Assembly (NCBI RefSeq): GCF_003610235.1
Contig: NZ_RAPR01000001.1
Coordinates: 3,038,001 to 3,102,000 of the forward strand
Origin: Catellatospora citrea
Lineage (GTDB): Bacteria; Actinomycetota; Actinomycetes; Mycobacteriales; Micromonosporaceae
Direction: 5' to 3'
Length of the DNA stretch: 64,000 bases
A model generated the notes under the pieces. The model made no database searches. It was not told the DNA's origin and was given only the letters and a program-made list of their open reading frames with translations. A program made the translations under genes and the position numbers. This document shows, in pieces, positions 49,859 to 60,878 of the stretch. How positions within the stretch are numbered: position 1 is the stretch's first letter; each line of letters starts with the position of its first letter.

Positions 49859-50038
49859 TCGCGCCTCCCCCTTTGCCAGCCGCGCCCGATGCGGCTATGG
49901 CCGGTGCCGCACCCGCCAGTCTGCTCCGGACCGGTGACATTTCGCGCGCGTCTACGCAGAAGACCGCACCTCTATTGACATATTTAACGCTGTTCCGAAA
50001 GGCTCGGTGCGCGAGTCCTTCGACACCCTGGAGGGGCA

Positions 50039-53000
50039 GTGAGGAAACTACGAGTCGTGGCGGTGTGCCTCGGCATGGTCGGCGCCATCGCGCTGGTCGT
50101 GCCGGCAAGCGCGAAACCCGTCGGTGACGGCGATCGGGCGAAGAATCCGCTCGACGTGTATGTGGGCGAGCTCGATCAGAACCAGCTGGAACAGTTCCGC
50201 AAGCTGGGCATCGACAACGAGGAGTTGCGGACCGCGCCGCTGGCCGGCGGCAAGGTGAAGGTCGAGGCGGTGCTCTCCGAAGTGGAGGCGTCGCGGTTGG
50301 CCGGTCGCGGTGTGCAGCTGTCGGTGAAGATGATCCGGGGCCAGAAGGCCTCGGACGCGCTGCGCAAGCGGGCGCTCGCCGGCAACGTGGTGTACCGGCC
50401 GTACAGCGGGCCTGGCGGCCTGCGCGAGGAGTTGGAGAAGATCGCGGCGGAGCACCCGCTGATCACCAAGCTGGTGACGATCGGGAACACGGTGCAGGGC
50501 AAGCCGATCAAGGGCATCAAGCTGAGCCTGGGCGCGCGCGTGCTGCCCGACGGGCTCAAGCCGTCGGTGGTCTACAACGGGGCCCAGCACGCCCGCGAGT
50601 GGATCACACCGGAGATGGTGCGCCGGCTGCTGCACCACTACCTCGACGGGTACGGCAGCAACGCCGAGCTGACCAACCTGATCAACACGCGCGAGCTGTA
50701 CTTCTTCCCGGTGGTCAACCCCGACGGCTACGACTTCACGTTCACCGAGGGCAACCGGTTGTGGCGCAAGAACCTGCGCGACAACAACGGCGACGGCCAG
50801 ATCACCGCGGGCGACGGCGTGGACCCGAACCGCAACTACGCCTTCAAGTGGGGATACGACAACGAGGGCTCCTCACCCGACCCGGCCAGTGAGACCTACC
50901 GGGGCAGCGGCCCGAACTCGGAGCCGGAGAGCAAGGCGCTCGACGGATTCTTCAAGCGGGTGCGCCCGGACTACTACGTGAACTATCACTCGGCCGCGGA
51001 GCTGCTGCTCTACGGCACGGGCTGGCAGGTCAGCACGCCGACGCCGGACGACGTCATCTACACGGCGCTGGCCGGTGACGACGCGAACCCGGCGGTGCCC
51101 GGCTACGACCCGGACATCTCCGCCGAGCTGTACACCACCAACGGCGACGTCGACTCGCACATGCAGGCCAGGTACGGCACGCTCGGCTTCACGCCCGAGA
51201 TGACCACCTGCGAGACGGTGTCGAACTCGATCCCGGACGACGAGTGGCTGGCCGAGGACTGCGCCAGCGGCTTCAACTTCCCGGACGACGAGGAGCTGAT
51301 CCAGGCGGAGTTCGCCAAGAACATCCCGTTCGCCCTGTCGCTGGCGAAGTCGGCGGCGCGGCCGGACGACCCGGTGTCCTCGCTGGGCCACGTCACCCCG
51401 CACTTCGTGACCGACGCCTTCGACGTGTCGTACGGCCGCAGCCAGGACGTGGCCGCGACGATCCGCCGGTCGCTGAAGAACGTGAAGGTGCACTGGAAGA
51501 TCAACGGCGGCTCCACCAAGAGCGGCTCGGTGAAGGAGTGGAAGGGCGGCGAGCGCTACGGCGACGAGAACGACGACTTCTACGCCGAGTTCCGCGGCAC
51601 GGTGACCGGGCAGAAGCCCGGTGACCAGGTCGAGGTGTGGTTCAGCGGGTTCTCCGTGACGCCGGGACGCATCGGGTCGGTGGCCAGCGACCACTTCACC
51701 TACCGGGTGAACGGCGACATCGGCGGCAAGGTGCTGATCCTCGCCGCGGAGGACGTCACCGGCCTCAGCCCGGCGCAGGGCGTGACCACGGCGAAGTACG
51801 CCGCGGACTACGCCGCGTCGCTGAGCGCGGCCGGCTACTCCAGCGACGTGTACGACTTCGACGCGCAGGGCCGCAAGGCGCCGCACCACCTGGGCGTGCT
51901 GTCGCACTACAAGGCGATCGTCTGGGAGACCGGCGACGACATCATCCTGCGGTCGGCCGGGCAGCCCGGCGGCACCGCCGCGAAGGCCGCGCTCGACATC
52001 GAGCTGGCCGTGCGCGACTACCTGAACGAGGGCGGCAAGCTGCTGCTCACCGGGCAGAACGCGCTGTTCGCGCAGTCGGCCGACGGGGCGTACTTCTACC
52101 ACCCGGACGTGCCGGCGCAGCCGGAGTGCACGGTGCGGGCGTACCCGTGCCTGCCGCTGCTGAACGACTTCATGCAGTACTACCTCGGCGCGTACAACTA
52201 CGTCAGCGACGGCGGCACCGACCCGGACGGCGCGCCGTACGGTGTCGGCGGCGGCGCGGGCGCGTTCAGCGGCTTCTCGGGCACGCTCAACGGGGCCGGC
52301 TCGGCGGAGAACCAGGCGCACACGGCCTCGTTCCTGACCACGTCGAGCTTCCTGCCGCCGGCGCAGTTCCCGCAGTTCAACAGTTCCGCCCCGGCGGACT
52401 GGCTGCGTCCGGGAGCGGCGCCGTTCGACCCGCGCACCGGTGCCTGGTACACCTACAGCGACCGGGCGGACACGTCGTACAAGCGGCTCACCCGGACCGT
52501 GGACCTGACCGGCAAGACGTCGGGCGAGCTGCGGTTCTGGTCGTCGTACGACACCGAGCCGAACTGGGACTTCATGTTCGTGGAGGCGCACCCGGTCGGC
52601 TCGGACGACTGGACCACGCTGCCGGACACCACCGGGCACAGCACCCAGGTGACCGGTGACAGCTGCGCGAGCGGCTGGTCCGACCTGCACCCGTTCATCG
52701 CGCACTACCAGGGCGCGGACTGCTCGCCGACGGGCACGACGGGCGCGTGGCACGCGCTGACCGGTCCCTCCGGGGGCTGGACGGAGCTGGCCTACGACCT
52801 GACCCCGTACGCGGGCCAGCAGGTGGAGATCTCGATCTCCTACGCGTCCGACTGGGGCACGCAGGGGCTCGGCGTGTTCCTCGACGACGTGACGGTGAGC
52901 GCCGACGGCGCCCCGGTCGCGACGACCTCGTTCGAGGACGGCTTCGGCGGCTTCGCCGTCGCCGCGCCGCCGGCCGGCTCCCCGGCCGGCAGCAACACCT

Positions 53001-53146
53001 GGGTGCGCAGCCAGCAGGCGTTCGAGGAGGGTTCGATCGTGGTCACCCGCGACACGGTCTTCACCGGCTTCGGCGCCGAGGGCCTGACTCCCGCGCAGCG
53101 CAACGACCTGGTCAAGCGCTCGATGAAACACCTGCTCGGGCACTGA
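50039..53146 (+). CDS. Secreted M14 zinc carboxypeptidase with large C-terminal region
   Basis: 1035 residues from GTG 50039 (GGAGGGG upstream). A signal peptide (ending PASA) is followed by a propeptide-like region (about 30-115) and an M14 catalytic domain, about 120-440. The domain shows GAQHAREW (zinc His184 and Glu187), PNRNYAFKWGYDNEG, NYHSA (third zinc ligand, about residue 315) and FTPEMTT (catalytic Glu about 387). The last about 500 residues hold beta-rich domains including a ThuA/GATase-like segment (VLILAAEDVTG) and a MAM/jelly-roll-like end. It removes C-terminal residues from extracellular peptides. Confidence 0.85.
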   Translation: MRKLRVVAVCLGMVGAIALVVPASAKPVGDGDRAKNPLDVYVGELDQNQLEQFRKLGIDNEELRTAPLAGGKVKVEAVLSEVEASRLAGRGVQLSVKMIRGQKASDALRKRALAGNVVYRPYSGPGGLREELEKIAAEHPLITKLVTIGNTVQGKPIKGIKLSLGARVLPDGLKPSVVYNGAQHAREWITPEMVRRLLHHYLDGYGSNAELTNLINTRELYFFPVVNPDGYDFTFTEGNRLWRKNLRDNNGDGQITAGDGVDPNRNYAFKWGYDNEGSSPDPASETYRGSGPNSEPESKALDGFFKRVRPDYYVNYHSAAELLLYGTGWQVSTPTPDDVIYTALAGDDANPAVPGYDPDISAELYTTNGDVDSHMQARYGTLGFTPEMTTCETVSNSIPDDEWLAEDCASGFNFPDDEELIQAEFAKNIPFALSLAKSAARPDDPVSSLGHVTPHFVTDAFDVSYGRSQDVAATIRRSLKNVKVHWKINGGSTKSGSVKEWKGGERYGDENDDFYAEFRGTVTGQKPGDQVEVWFSGFSVTPGRIGSVASDHFTYRVNGDIGGKVLILAAEDVTGLSPAQGVTTAKYAADYAASLSAAGYSSDVYDFDAQGRKAPHHLGVLSHYKAIVWETGDDIILRSAGQPGGTAAKAALDIELAVRDYLNEGGKLLLTGQNALFAQSADGAYFYHPDVPAQPECTVRAYPCLPLLNDFMQYYLGAYNYVSDGGTDPDGAPYGVGGGAGAFSGFSGTLNGAGSAENQAHTASFLTTSSFLPPAQFPQFNSSAPADWLRPGAAPFDPRTGAWYTYSDRADTSYKRLTRTVDLTGKTSGELRFWSSYDTEPNWDFMFVEAHPVGSDDWTTLPDTTGHSTQVTGDSCASGWSDLHPFIAHYQGADCSPTGTTGAWHALTGPSGGWTELAYDLTPYAGQQVEISISYASDWGTQGLGVFLDDVTVSADGAPVATTSFEDGFGGFAVAAPPAGSPAGSNTWVRSQQAFEEGSIVVTRDTVFTGFGAEGLTPAQRNDLVKRSMKHLLGH

Positions 53147-53166
53147 CCCGCCGGGCACTGAGTCAA

Positions 53167-53211
53167 GAAGGGCACCTTCTTCCACGCACAGCGTTGAGGA
53201 AGGTGCCCTTC
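53167..53211. repeat. Dispersed palindromic repeat, copy 1
   Basis: GAAGGGCACCTTC and its complement GAAGGTGCCCTTC as 13-bp arms, with GCGTTGAG in the spacer, just after the M14 stop. A related copy with the same GCGTTGAGGAAGG core lies at the end of hutI (61984-62027). It may also act as a terminator here. Confidence 0.7.
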
Positions 53212-53245
53212 CTTTGCCCCCAGCGGGGGTTCGTAGGATTGGATC

Positions 53246-53761
53246 ATGCGCTTCGAGCTGGATCCTGAGCTGACCGACGACGTACGCGAGCAGATCATCG
53301 GCATGTGGACCGACGTGTCGAACGCGGGCGGGTCGGTCGGGTTCGTGGGGCAGGTGACGCGGGGCGACGTCGAGCCGGTGGCGCGGGTGGCGTTCGACGG
53401 GATCGCGGCCGGGATCGACCGGCTGGTGGTCGGTTACGACGAGGACGGCCTCGTCGCGGCCATGCTCATCCTGGTCAGCAAGCGGTTCGCGCTGGCGGCG
53501 CACTGGCGCACGGTGGGCCGGGTCATGGTGCACCCGCGGCGGCAGGGGCGGGGCGAGGGCGCGGCGCTGATGCGCGAGGGCGCGCGGGTCGGCCGCGAGA
53601 TGGGCCTCGAAGGCCTGCACATCACGGTGCGCGGGGGCATGGGACTGGAGCGGTTCTACACACCGCTGGGCTACCGGGAGATCGGCCGGCTGCCGGGCGC
53701 GCTGCGAGTGGCCCCCGGCGACGACCGCGACGAGGTGGTGATGTGGCTCGACCTCAGCTGA
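53246..53761 (+). CDS. GNAT-family N-acetyltransferase
   Basis: A 171-residue GNAT: a central VGRVMVHPRRQGRGEGAALM acetyl-CoA pyrophosphate loop (RRQGRG) and the C-terminal GLERFYTPLGY strand typical of the fold. The substrate is unknown. Its last 8 bp overlap the convergent MOSC gene. Confidence 0.8.
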   Translation: MRFELDPELTDDVREQIIGMWTDVSNAGGSVGFVGQVTRGDVEPVARVAFDGIAAGIDRLVVGYDEDGLVAAMLILVSKRFALAAHWRTVGRVMVHPRRQGRGEGAALMREGARVGREMGLEGLHITVRGGMGLERFYTPLGYREIGRLPGALRVAPGDDRDEVVMWLDLS

Positions 53762-54599
53762 GGTCGAGCGGGTCGCGGAAGCGGTCCAGCACCTCGACCG
53801 GGTCGCCGACGCCGATCTCGCCGACCGTGTCGGGGATCAGGTTGGTGCCGAAGAGCAGCTGCTGGTCGACGTTGCGGTAGCGGGCCAGGGTGCGCAGCGG
53901 TTCGCGGCCGCGGTCGCCGGTCTCCTGGTCGGTGGTGGTGACCACGCAGCGGCCGCACGGCTTGGCGACCCGGAACACGAGCGCGCCGATGCGCAGCCGT
54001 CGGCCGAGCCAGTCGTCCTCGGCGAACGGCGTCGCGCCGTCGACCACCACGTTGGGCCGGAACCGGGCCATCGGCAGCGGGCCCTCGTCGGAGCCCGACT
54101 CGGCGATCCAGTCGTTGAGCCGGTCCAGCGAGGCGCTGTTGGCCAGCAGCAGCGGGAAGCCGTCGGCGAAGGAGACCCGGTCGGTGGGCAGCGAGTACTC
54201 CGGTTCGACCGGGCGGCGGCTCGCCGGGTCGTCCATCCAGACCAGCCGCACGTCACGGCCGAGTTCCTTGCTGAGCAGGGCGTCGGCGTCCGGCCCGGCC
54301 GCGGTCGCGGCCATGGTGATGCGCCCCCACAGCGTGGAGGTCACCGCCGGGTCGGGCGTGGGCTGGGCGACCAGCAGCGGCTCGGAGCCGGGGAAGGACA
54401 GCTCCAGGCCGGTGCCGGCGGGCACGGCGCGCAGCAGCGCGAGGCGGGCGACGTCGCGCTGGGTCACCTGGTCGCCGTCCGGGTCGATGATCATCCAGCG
54501 CCGGTCGCCGACCAGGCCCCAGGGCTCGACGACCGCCCGCTCGTGGTCGATCCGGCGGCAGCCCTTGATCGGGTACGTGTGCAGCGCGCTCACTCGCAT
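53754..54599 (-). CDS. MOSC-domain protein with MOSC_N beta barrel
   Basis: A 281-residue protein. The MOSC N-terminal barrel (LHTYPIKGCRRIDHERAVVEPWGLVGDRRWM) is followed by a MOSC domain with FRPNVVVDGA, VAKPCGRCVVTTTD (conserved Cys for molybdenum-sulphur chemistry) and GDPVEVL. Related proteins are molybdenum-cofactor-dependent amidoxime reductases or Moco sulphurases. The partner is not visible. Confidence 0.85.
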   Translation of the reverse strand: MRVSALHTYPIKGCRRIDHERAVVEPWGLVGDRRWMIIDPDGDQVTQRDVARLALLRAVPAGTGLELSFPGSEPLLVAQPTPDPAVTSTLWGRITMAATAAGPDADALLSKELGRDVRLVWMDDPASRRPVEPEYSLPTDRVSFADGFPLLLANSASLDRLNDWIAESGSDEGPLPMARFRPNVVVDGATPFAEDDWLGRRLRIGALVFRVAKPCGRCVVTTTDQETGDRGREPLRTLARYRNVDQQLLFGTNLIPDTVGEIGVGDPVEVLDRFRDPLDLS

Positions 54600-54683
54600 G
54601 ACGCGACGTTATCAGCGCGTCACGCGCCAGCATGCCCGCTGTCGGCGACGCGTCCGGCAGCGGACGGCGGCGGGCGGCCCGCC

Positions 54684-55526
54684 TCAGCGCCAGGCTGCCC
54701 CGATGCCGTCGCCGGGATACCAGTGCTCCTTGGGCTGCTCGCGGAAGGCCAGGAAGCGGCGGCCGGTCTTCTCCGCGTGCTTGAGCAGCACGGTGGTGAT
54801 GGTGACGTTGTCGGTGAGCAGCAGCGCCCGCTCGGACAGGTGCGGCTCGACCGCGGTGAACTCGCGCTGCTCGTGCCCGGCGCTGTGGTCGCTGTCGTGC
54901 AGGAACATGTCCACCGGGCGGTCCAGCGCGTTGAGCGTCGCGATCGAGTCGCCGATGACCAGGTCCACCACCCCGGCCCAGGGTTCGGCCTTGGCCAGGT
55001 AGCCCGCCTCGGGGTTGATGTCGAGCGAGGTGACCCGGCCCGGGTGGCCCTCGGCCGTGTTGCGCAGCAGCGCCGCGGCCAGCACACAGGTGCCCAGGCC
55101 CTTGTCGACGCCGGTCTCCACCACGTGGCGCGGCTTGCGGGCGCGGACCAGGGCATACCAGCCGACCCGGCGGGCGTAGCGGACCTGCTTGTCGGCCAGG
55201 CCCCGGCGGGCGGACTTCGCGGTGGCCTGCTCGATGTGCGTACGCAGCACGTCGTCGGCCTCGATCTCGACCATCCAGCGGCGCACGTCGACGACGGGGG
55301 CCTCGGCGACGATGCTGACGAACCAGGCCAGGTGCTCGCGGTTGAGCTGGGTCAGGTCGTAGGTGTAGTTGTGGTGCTCGCGGGAGGTCACCAGCCAGCG
55401 CGCGGACTGCCGCAGCACCTTGGCATCGTGCCTGGCCACCCGGGCGAGCCGCTTCGGCAGCGCGGCCAGCGGGGCCAGCGCGGTGCGCGACACGGCACGC
55501 CTGATCCGGGTCTTTCGGTCGGGCAT
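54684..55526 (-). CDS. Class I SAM-dependent methyltransferase (O-methyltransferase/Methyltransf_24 type)
   Basis: 280 residues from ATG 55526. A basic N-terminal helix region of about 110 residues precedes the Rossmann domain: RHVVETGVDKGLGTCVLAAALL (motif I), VTSLDINPEAGYLA (acidic strand end) and FLHDSDHSAGHEQREF (motif IV-like, metal-O-methyltransferase resemblance). It resembles methyltransferases of polysaccharide or antibiotic gene clusters; the substrate is unknown. It is divergent from the hut regulator. Confidence 0.75.
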   Translation of the reverse strand: MPDRKTRIRRAVSRTALAPLAALPKRLARVARHDAKVLRQSARWLVTSREHHNYTYDLTQLNREHLAWFVSIVAEAPVVDVRRWMVEIEADDVLRTHIEQATAKSARRGLADKQVRYARRVGWYALVRARKPRHVVETGVDKGLGTCVLAAALLRNTAEGHPGRVTSLDINPEAGYLAKAEPWAGVVDLVIGDSIATLNALDRPVDMFLHDSDHSAGHEQREFTAVEPHLSERALLLTDNVTITTVLLKHAEKTGRRFLAFREQPKEHWYPGDGIGAAWR

Positions 55527-55615
55527 GGGGACGCACCTTCCACGACGAACATGAATCCGTGTGCGAGTTCTATCATGTCCGACCATCGCCGGGACAGACC
55601 CGAGATTGTCACTGA

Positions 55616-55629
55616 ATGAAAGTTTGCAT
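55616..55629. promoter_or_regulatory. Imperfect palindrome before the RpiR-type gene (candidate operator)
   Basis: ATGAAAGTTTGCAT, five of seven base pairs symmetric, 12 bp upstream of the regulator's start in an unusually AT-rich patch. It is plausibly the autoregulatory site of the RpiR-type protein. Confidence 0.3.
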
Positions 55630-55640
55630 ACAGTGTCGTT

Positions 55641-56519
55641 GTGAATGTGGTGGCAACAACCGACGCGTCGACCGGGGCAGCAGCCGGGGCGACGGCGGGC
55701 GTGCGCGCACTCGTGCAGGGTGCCCGCCTGACGCCCACCCAGCGGCGCATCGCCCGCGAACTCGTGCACCACGCCGACACCGTCGCCTACCTGTCCGCCG
55801 CCGAGGTCGCCGAGCTGGCGCAGGTCAGCCAGCCGTCGGTGACCCGGTTCGCGATGGCGCTGGGCTTCGACGGCTACCCCGCGCTGCGCCGCCGCCTGCG
55901 TGAGCTCACCGCGGGGCCGCGCACCACGACCGCCCCGGACGGCGACAACGACCTGCAGCGTGCCGTACGCGGCGAGATGGCCAACCTGACCCGGCTCGCC
56001 GACCACCTCGCCGACCCCGCCGCGGTGCACGCCGCCGCGGGGCTGCTGGCCGCCAGCCGCCCGCTGCCGGTGGTCGGCCTGCGCGCCGCCGCCCCGCTCG
56101 CGGGCTACTTCGGCTACTTCGCCGCCAAGATCCACCCCGAGGTGCGGGTGCTGGACACCGGCGGCAGCATGCTCGCCGAGCGGCTCGAACAGGCCGCCGA
56201 CTCCGGCGCGCGGGCCGTGCTGGCGTACGCGCTGCCGCGCTACCCCCGGGAGCTGCGCGACGCCCTCACCGAGGCCCGCAACCTGGGCCTGAAGATCGTC
56301 GTGGTGACCGACTCCCCGGTCAGCCCGGCCACCGACCTCGCCGACGTGACGCTCACCGCGGCGGTCGGCTCCCAGCTCGTGTTCGACCTGCACACCGCCC
56401 CCATGGTGCTGACCATGGTGCTGCTGCAGGCCATCAGCGACGTCGACCCGGCGGCCACCCAGCGCCGGCTCGAACACTTCGAGAGCTCGGCCACCCGCCG
56501 CAGCGTCTTCATGGAATAG
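55641..56519 (+). CDS. MurR/RpiR-family transcriptional regulator of the hut operon
   Basis: A 292-residue protein. An N-terminal HTH_6 domain (LTPTQRRIARELVHHADTVAYLSAAEVAEL and QPSVTRFAMALGFDGYPALRR) is followed by a SIS phosphosugar-binding-like domain (VVGLRAAAPLAGYF, DTGGSMLAERLEQA, VVVTDSPVSP). It lies 12 bp upstream of hutU in the same direction, so it probably controls histidine use in response to a pathway intermediate, in place of the usual HutC. GTG start. Confidence 0.85.
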   Translation: MNVVATTDASTGAAAGATAGVRALVQGARLTPTQRRIARELVHHADTVAYLSAAEVAELAQVSQPSVTRFAMALGFDGYPALRRRLRELTAGPRTTTAPDGDNDLQRAVRGEMANLTRLADHLADPAAVHAAAGLLAASRPLPVVGLRAAAPLAGYFGYFAAKIHPEVRVLDTGGSMLAERLEQAADSGARAVLAYALPRYPRELRDALTEARNLGLKIVVVTDSPVSPATDLADVTLTAAVGSQLVFDLHTAPMVLTMVLLQAISDVDPAATQRRLEHFESSATRRSVFME

Positions 56520-56531
56520 GTAGGGGAAGCG

Positions 56532-58181
<1,650 letters not shown>

Positions 58182-58202
58182 TGAGCAAGCACAGCGAGCT
58201 CG

Positions 58203-58264
58203 GCAGTTTCCGGGAAACTGCAGGAATCCGGGCCGGGTTTCGTGCAGTTTCCCCGAAACTGCAC
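58203..58264. repeat. Paired short hairpins in the hutU downstream gap
   Basis: Two hairpins with a shared stem: GCAGTTTC/GAAACTGC (58203-58221) and GTGCAGTTTC/GAAACTGCAC (58242-58264), separated by 20 bp, in the 121-bp gap between hutU and the amidohydrolase gene. They may be a REP-like element or processing site that adjusts expression inside the operon. Confidence 0.6.
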
Positions 58265-58302
58265 TTCCGCCCGCGAATGCGGGGCGGCGTGGGGGTGTCG
58301 GG

Positions 58303-59502
58303 ATGAGCGCGTTCGCGGAGTTGTGGGCGCAGTTGGCGCCGGTCGGGCGGGACGCGGAGAGCGGTGGTTACCTGCGCTACGCGTTCGGCCCGGCGGAGCT
58401 GACCCTGCGGAGCTGGTTCGTCGCGCAGGCCAAGGCGCGTGACCTGGTGATCGAGGAGGACGGCAACGGCAACATCTTCGCGTGGTGGGGCGATCCCGCC
58501 GCCGGGGACGCCGTGCTGACCGGCTCGCACCTGGACTCGGTGCCGCACGGCGGGGCGTACGACGGCCCGCTCGGTGTGGTCAGCGCCCTGCTCGCGGTCG
58601 ACGAGCTGCGGGCCCGGGGGGTCACCCCGGCCCGCCCGATCGGCATCGCGGTCTTCGCCGAGGAGGAGGGGTCCCGGTTCGGGCTGGCCTGCCTCGGCTC
58701 GCGACTGCTCGCCGGGCTGGTCGACCCGGCGGCCGCGGCTGCGCTGACCGATCGCGAGGGCGTCACCCTCGACACCGCGATGCGCGAGACGCTGGGCGCG
58801 GGCCCGGTCGGGGCCCGGCCGGATCTGCTGGGCCGCTTCGGCTGCTACGTCGAGCTGCACGTGGAGCAGGGCCGAGCCCTGGTCGACCTGGACCGCCCGG
58901 TCGCCGTGGCCAGCGCCATCTGGCCGCACGGCCGCTGGCGGCTGGACTTCACCGGCGAGGCCAACCACGCCGGCACCACGCTGATGGCCGACCGCCGCGA
59001 CCCGATGCTGACCTTCGCCGCCACCGTGCTGGCCGCCAACGACGAGGCCAGGCGCCTCGGCGCGCACGCCACGATCGGCCGCGTCCAGGTCTACCCGAAC
59101 GCGACCAACGCCATCCCCGGCAAGGTCAGCGCCTGGCTGGACGCCCGCGCCGACTCCCCGGACACGATGGAGCAGGTGGTCGCCGGGGTCCACCTGCAGG
59201 CCCAGCACCGGGCCCTGGCCGACGGCACCAAGGTCACGCTGACCGCCGAGTCGGTCTCCCCGGAGACCGAGTTCCACACCGGCCTGCGCGACCGCCTCGT
59301 GAAGCTCCTCGACGACGCCCCCGTCCTGCCTACCGGAGCGGGCCACGACGCGGGCGTCCTGAGCGCCTTCGTCCCGACGGCGATGCTCTTCGTCCGCAAC
59401 CCGACCGGGGTCTCCCACTCCCCCGCCGAGCACTCCACCGACACCGACTGCGAAGCCGGCATCCAGGCCCTCGCCGACGTCCTGCAGGACCTCGCGTGCT
59501 GA
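58303..59502 (+). CDS. M20-family amidohydrolase in the hut operon (probable N-formylglutamate deformylase role)
   Basis: A 399-residue allantoate amidohydrolase/carbamoylase-type M20 peptidase-fold enzyme. Metal ligands appear in [33 protein letters not shown] and SHSPAEHS. In the pathway HutF yields N-formylglutamate, which needs a deformylase (HutG). No HutG is present and this enzyme sits exactly in its place, so it probably does that step; this is an inference, and it could act on another amide. Its stop overlaps the hutF start. Confidence 0.85.
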   Translation: MSAFAELWAQLAPVGRDAESGGYLRYAFGPAELTLRSWFVAQAKARDLVIEEDGNGNIFAWWGDPAAGDAVLTGSHLDSVPHGGAYDGPLGVVSALLAVDELRARGVTPARPIGIAVFAEEEGSRFGLACLGSRLLAGLVDPAAAAALTDREGVTLDTAMRETLGAGPVGARPDLLGRFGCYVELHVEQGRALVDLDRPVAVASAIWPHGRWRLDFTGEANHAGTTLMADRRDPMLTFAATVLAANDEARRLGAHATIGRVQVYPNATNAIPGKVSAWLDARADSPDTMEQVVAGVHLQAQHRALADGTKVTLTAESVSPETEFHTGLRDRLVKLLDDAPVLPTGAGHDAGVLSAFVPTAMLFVRNPTGVSHSPAEHSTDTDCEAGIQALADVLQDLAC

Positions 59503-60878
59503 TCCACTGCCAGTACGCCTGGCTCCCCGACGGCGTCTTCCCGGACGTCGTCCTGGAGATCCGCGAAAACCGCCTGACCCGCGTGACCCGCCTCCAAGAT
59601 CACGACGATCTTGCGCGAGCTGTTGGAGATATGCCCGATTCGGGCGTGTCATCCCCACAGTCCACGCAAGATCGTCGCGGCGGGGCGGGGGACGGGGTGG
59701 TTTATCGGGCCGGGTTGACCATGGCGGGGTTTGCCAATGCGCACTCGCACGCGTTTCATCGGGCGTTGCGGGGGCGTACTCATGGGGACCGGGGGTCGTT
59801 CTGGACCTGGCGGGAGCAGATGTACCGGGTGGCGGCGGCGCTCGATCCGGACTCGTACTACCGGCTCGCGCGCGGGGTGTACGGGGAGATGGCGCTGGGC
59901 GGGATCACCTCGGTGGGCGAGTTCCACTACCTGCACCACGGGCCGGACGGCACGCCCTACGCCGACCCGAACGCGATGAGCCAGGCGCTGATCGCCGCCG
60001 CCCAGGACGCCGGGCTGCGGATCACGCTGCTGGACACGCTCTACCTGACCGCGTCCGTGGACGGCAAGCCTCTCGAAGGGCCGCAGCTGCGGTTCGGCGA
60101 CGGGGACGCGCTGCGCTGGGCGGACCGGGTCGACGCCCTGCCCGACGCGCCGCACCTGGTCGTGGGGGCGGCGATCCACTCGGTGCGGGCGGTGCCGCTG
60201 CCGCAGATGGCGACCGTCGCCGCCTGGGCCGCCGGGCGGCCGCTGCACGCGCACGTGTCCGAGCAGCGCGCCGAGAACGAGGCCTGCCTGGCCGAGCACG
60301 GCCGTACGCCGACCGAGGTGCTGGCCGACTTCGGGGCGGTGCACGAGACGTTCACGGCGGTGCACGCGACGCACCTGACGCACCGGGACATGGCGCTGCT
60401 GTCGGACTCGTACGCCTGCTTCTGCCCGACCACCGAACGCGACCTCGGCGACGGCATCGGCCCCGCCCGCACCCTGGCCGACGCGGGCACCAGGCTGACC
60501 TTGGGCAGCGACAGCCACGCGGTCATAGACTTCTTCGAGGAGTCGCGGGCCCTGGAGCTGGACGAACGCCTCGCCACGGAGCAGCGCGGACACTTCACGG
60601 CGGCCGAGCTGCGGGCCGCGGCGACGGCGACAGGGCACACCAGCCTGGGCTGGCCCGACGCCGGGCGCATCGAGGTCGGAGCACGTGCCGACCTGGTGAC
60701 CGTGGCGCTGGACAGCCCGCGCACCGCGGGGATCGACCCCGAGGGCGTGCTGTTCGCGGCGAGCGCGGCCGACGTCACCCACGTGCTGGCCGACGGCCGG
60801 GAGATCGTCCGGGACGGGCGGCACGTCACCGTGGACGTGGCCCGCGAGCTGCAGGAGGCGATCTCGTGTCTCTACTGA
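59496..60878 (+). CDS. hutF: Formimidoylglutamate deiminase with an in-frame repeat insertion
   Basis: 460 residues from GTG 59496, overlapping the previous stop by 7 bp. Amidohydrolase-superfamily zinc site: [14 protein letters not shown], a middle HAHVSEQ, VHATHLT and the final Asp in [13 protein letters not shown]. It converts N-formimino-glutamate to N-formylglutamate and ammonia. Residues of about 37-61, just before [13 protein letters not shown], are encoded by a 75-bp inverted-repeat element (59603-59677) that keeps the frame open. Overlaps hutI by 13 bp. Confidence 0.9.
   Translation: MLIHCQYAWLPDGVFPDVVLEIRENRLTRVTRLQDHDDLARAVGDMPDSGVSSPQSTQDRRGGAGDGVVYRAGLTMAGFANAHSHAFHRALRGRTHGDRGSFWTWREQMYRVAAALDPDSYYRLARGVYGEMALGGITSVGEFHYLHHGPDGTPYADPNAMSQALIAAAQDAGLRITLLDTLYLTASVDGKPLEGPQLRFGDGDALRWADRVDALPDAPHLVVGAAIHSVRAVPLPQMATVAAWAAGRPLHAHVSEQRAENEACLAEHGRTPTEVLADFGAVHETFTAVHATHLTHRDMALLSDSYACFCPTTERDLGDGIGPARTLADAGTRLTLGSDSHAVIDFFEESRALELDERLATEQRGHFTAAELRAAATATGHTSLGWPDAGRIEVGARADLVTVALDSPRTAGIDPEGVLFAASAADVTHVLADGREIVRDGRHVTVDVARELQEAISCLY
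59603..59677. repeat. 75-bp dispersed palindromic element, copy inside hutF
   Basis: Ends in perfect 13-bp inverted repeats (CGACGATCTTGCG ... CGCAAGATCGTCG). A second, inverted copy of the same 75-bp length lies at 63669-63743. It contributes 25 in-frame codons to hutF. Confidence 0.85.
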
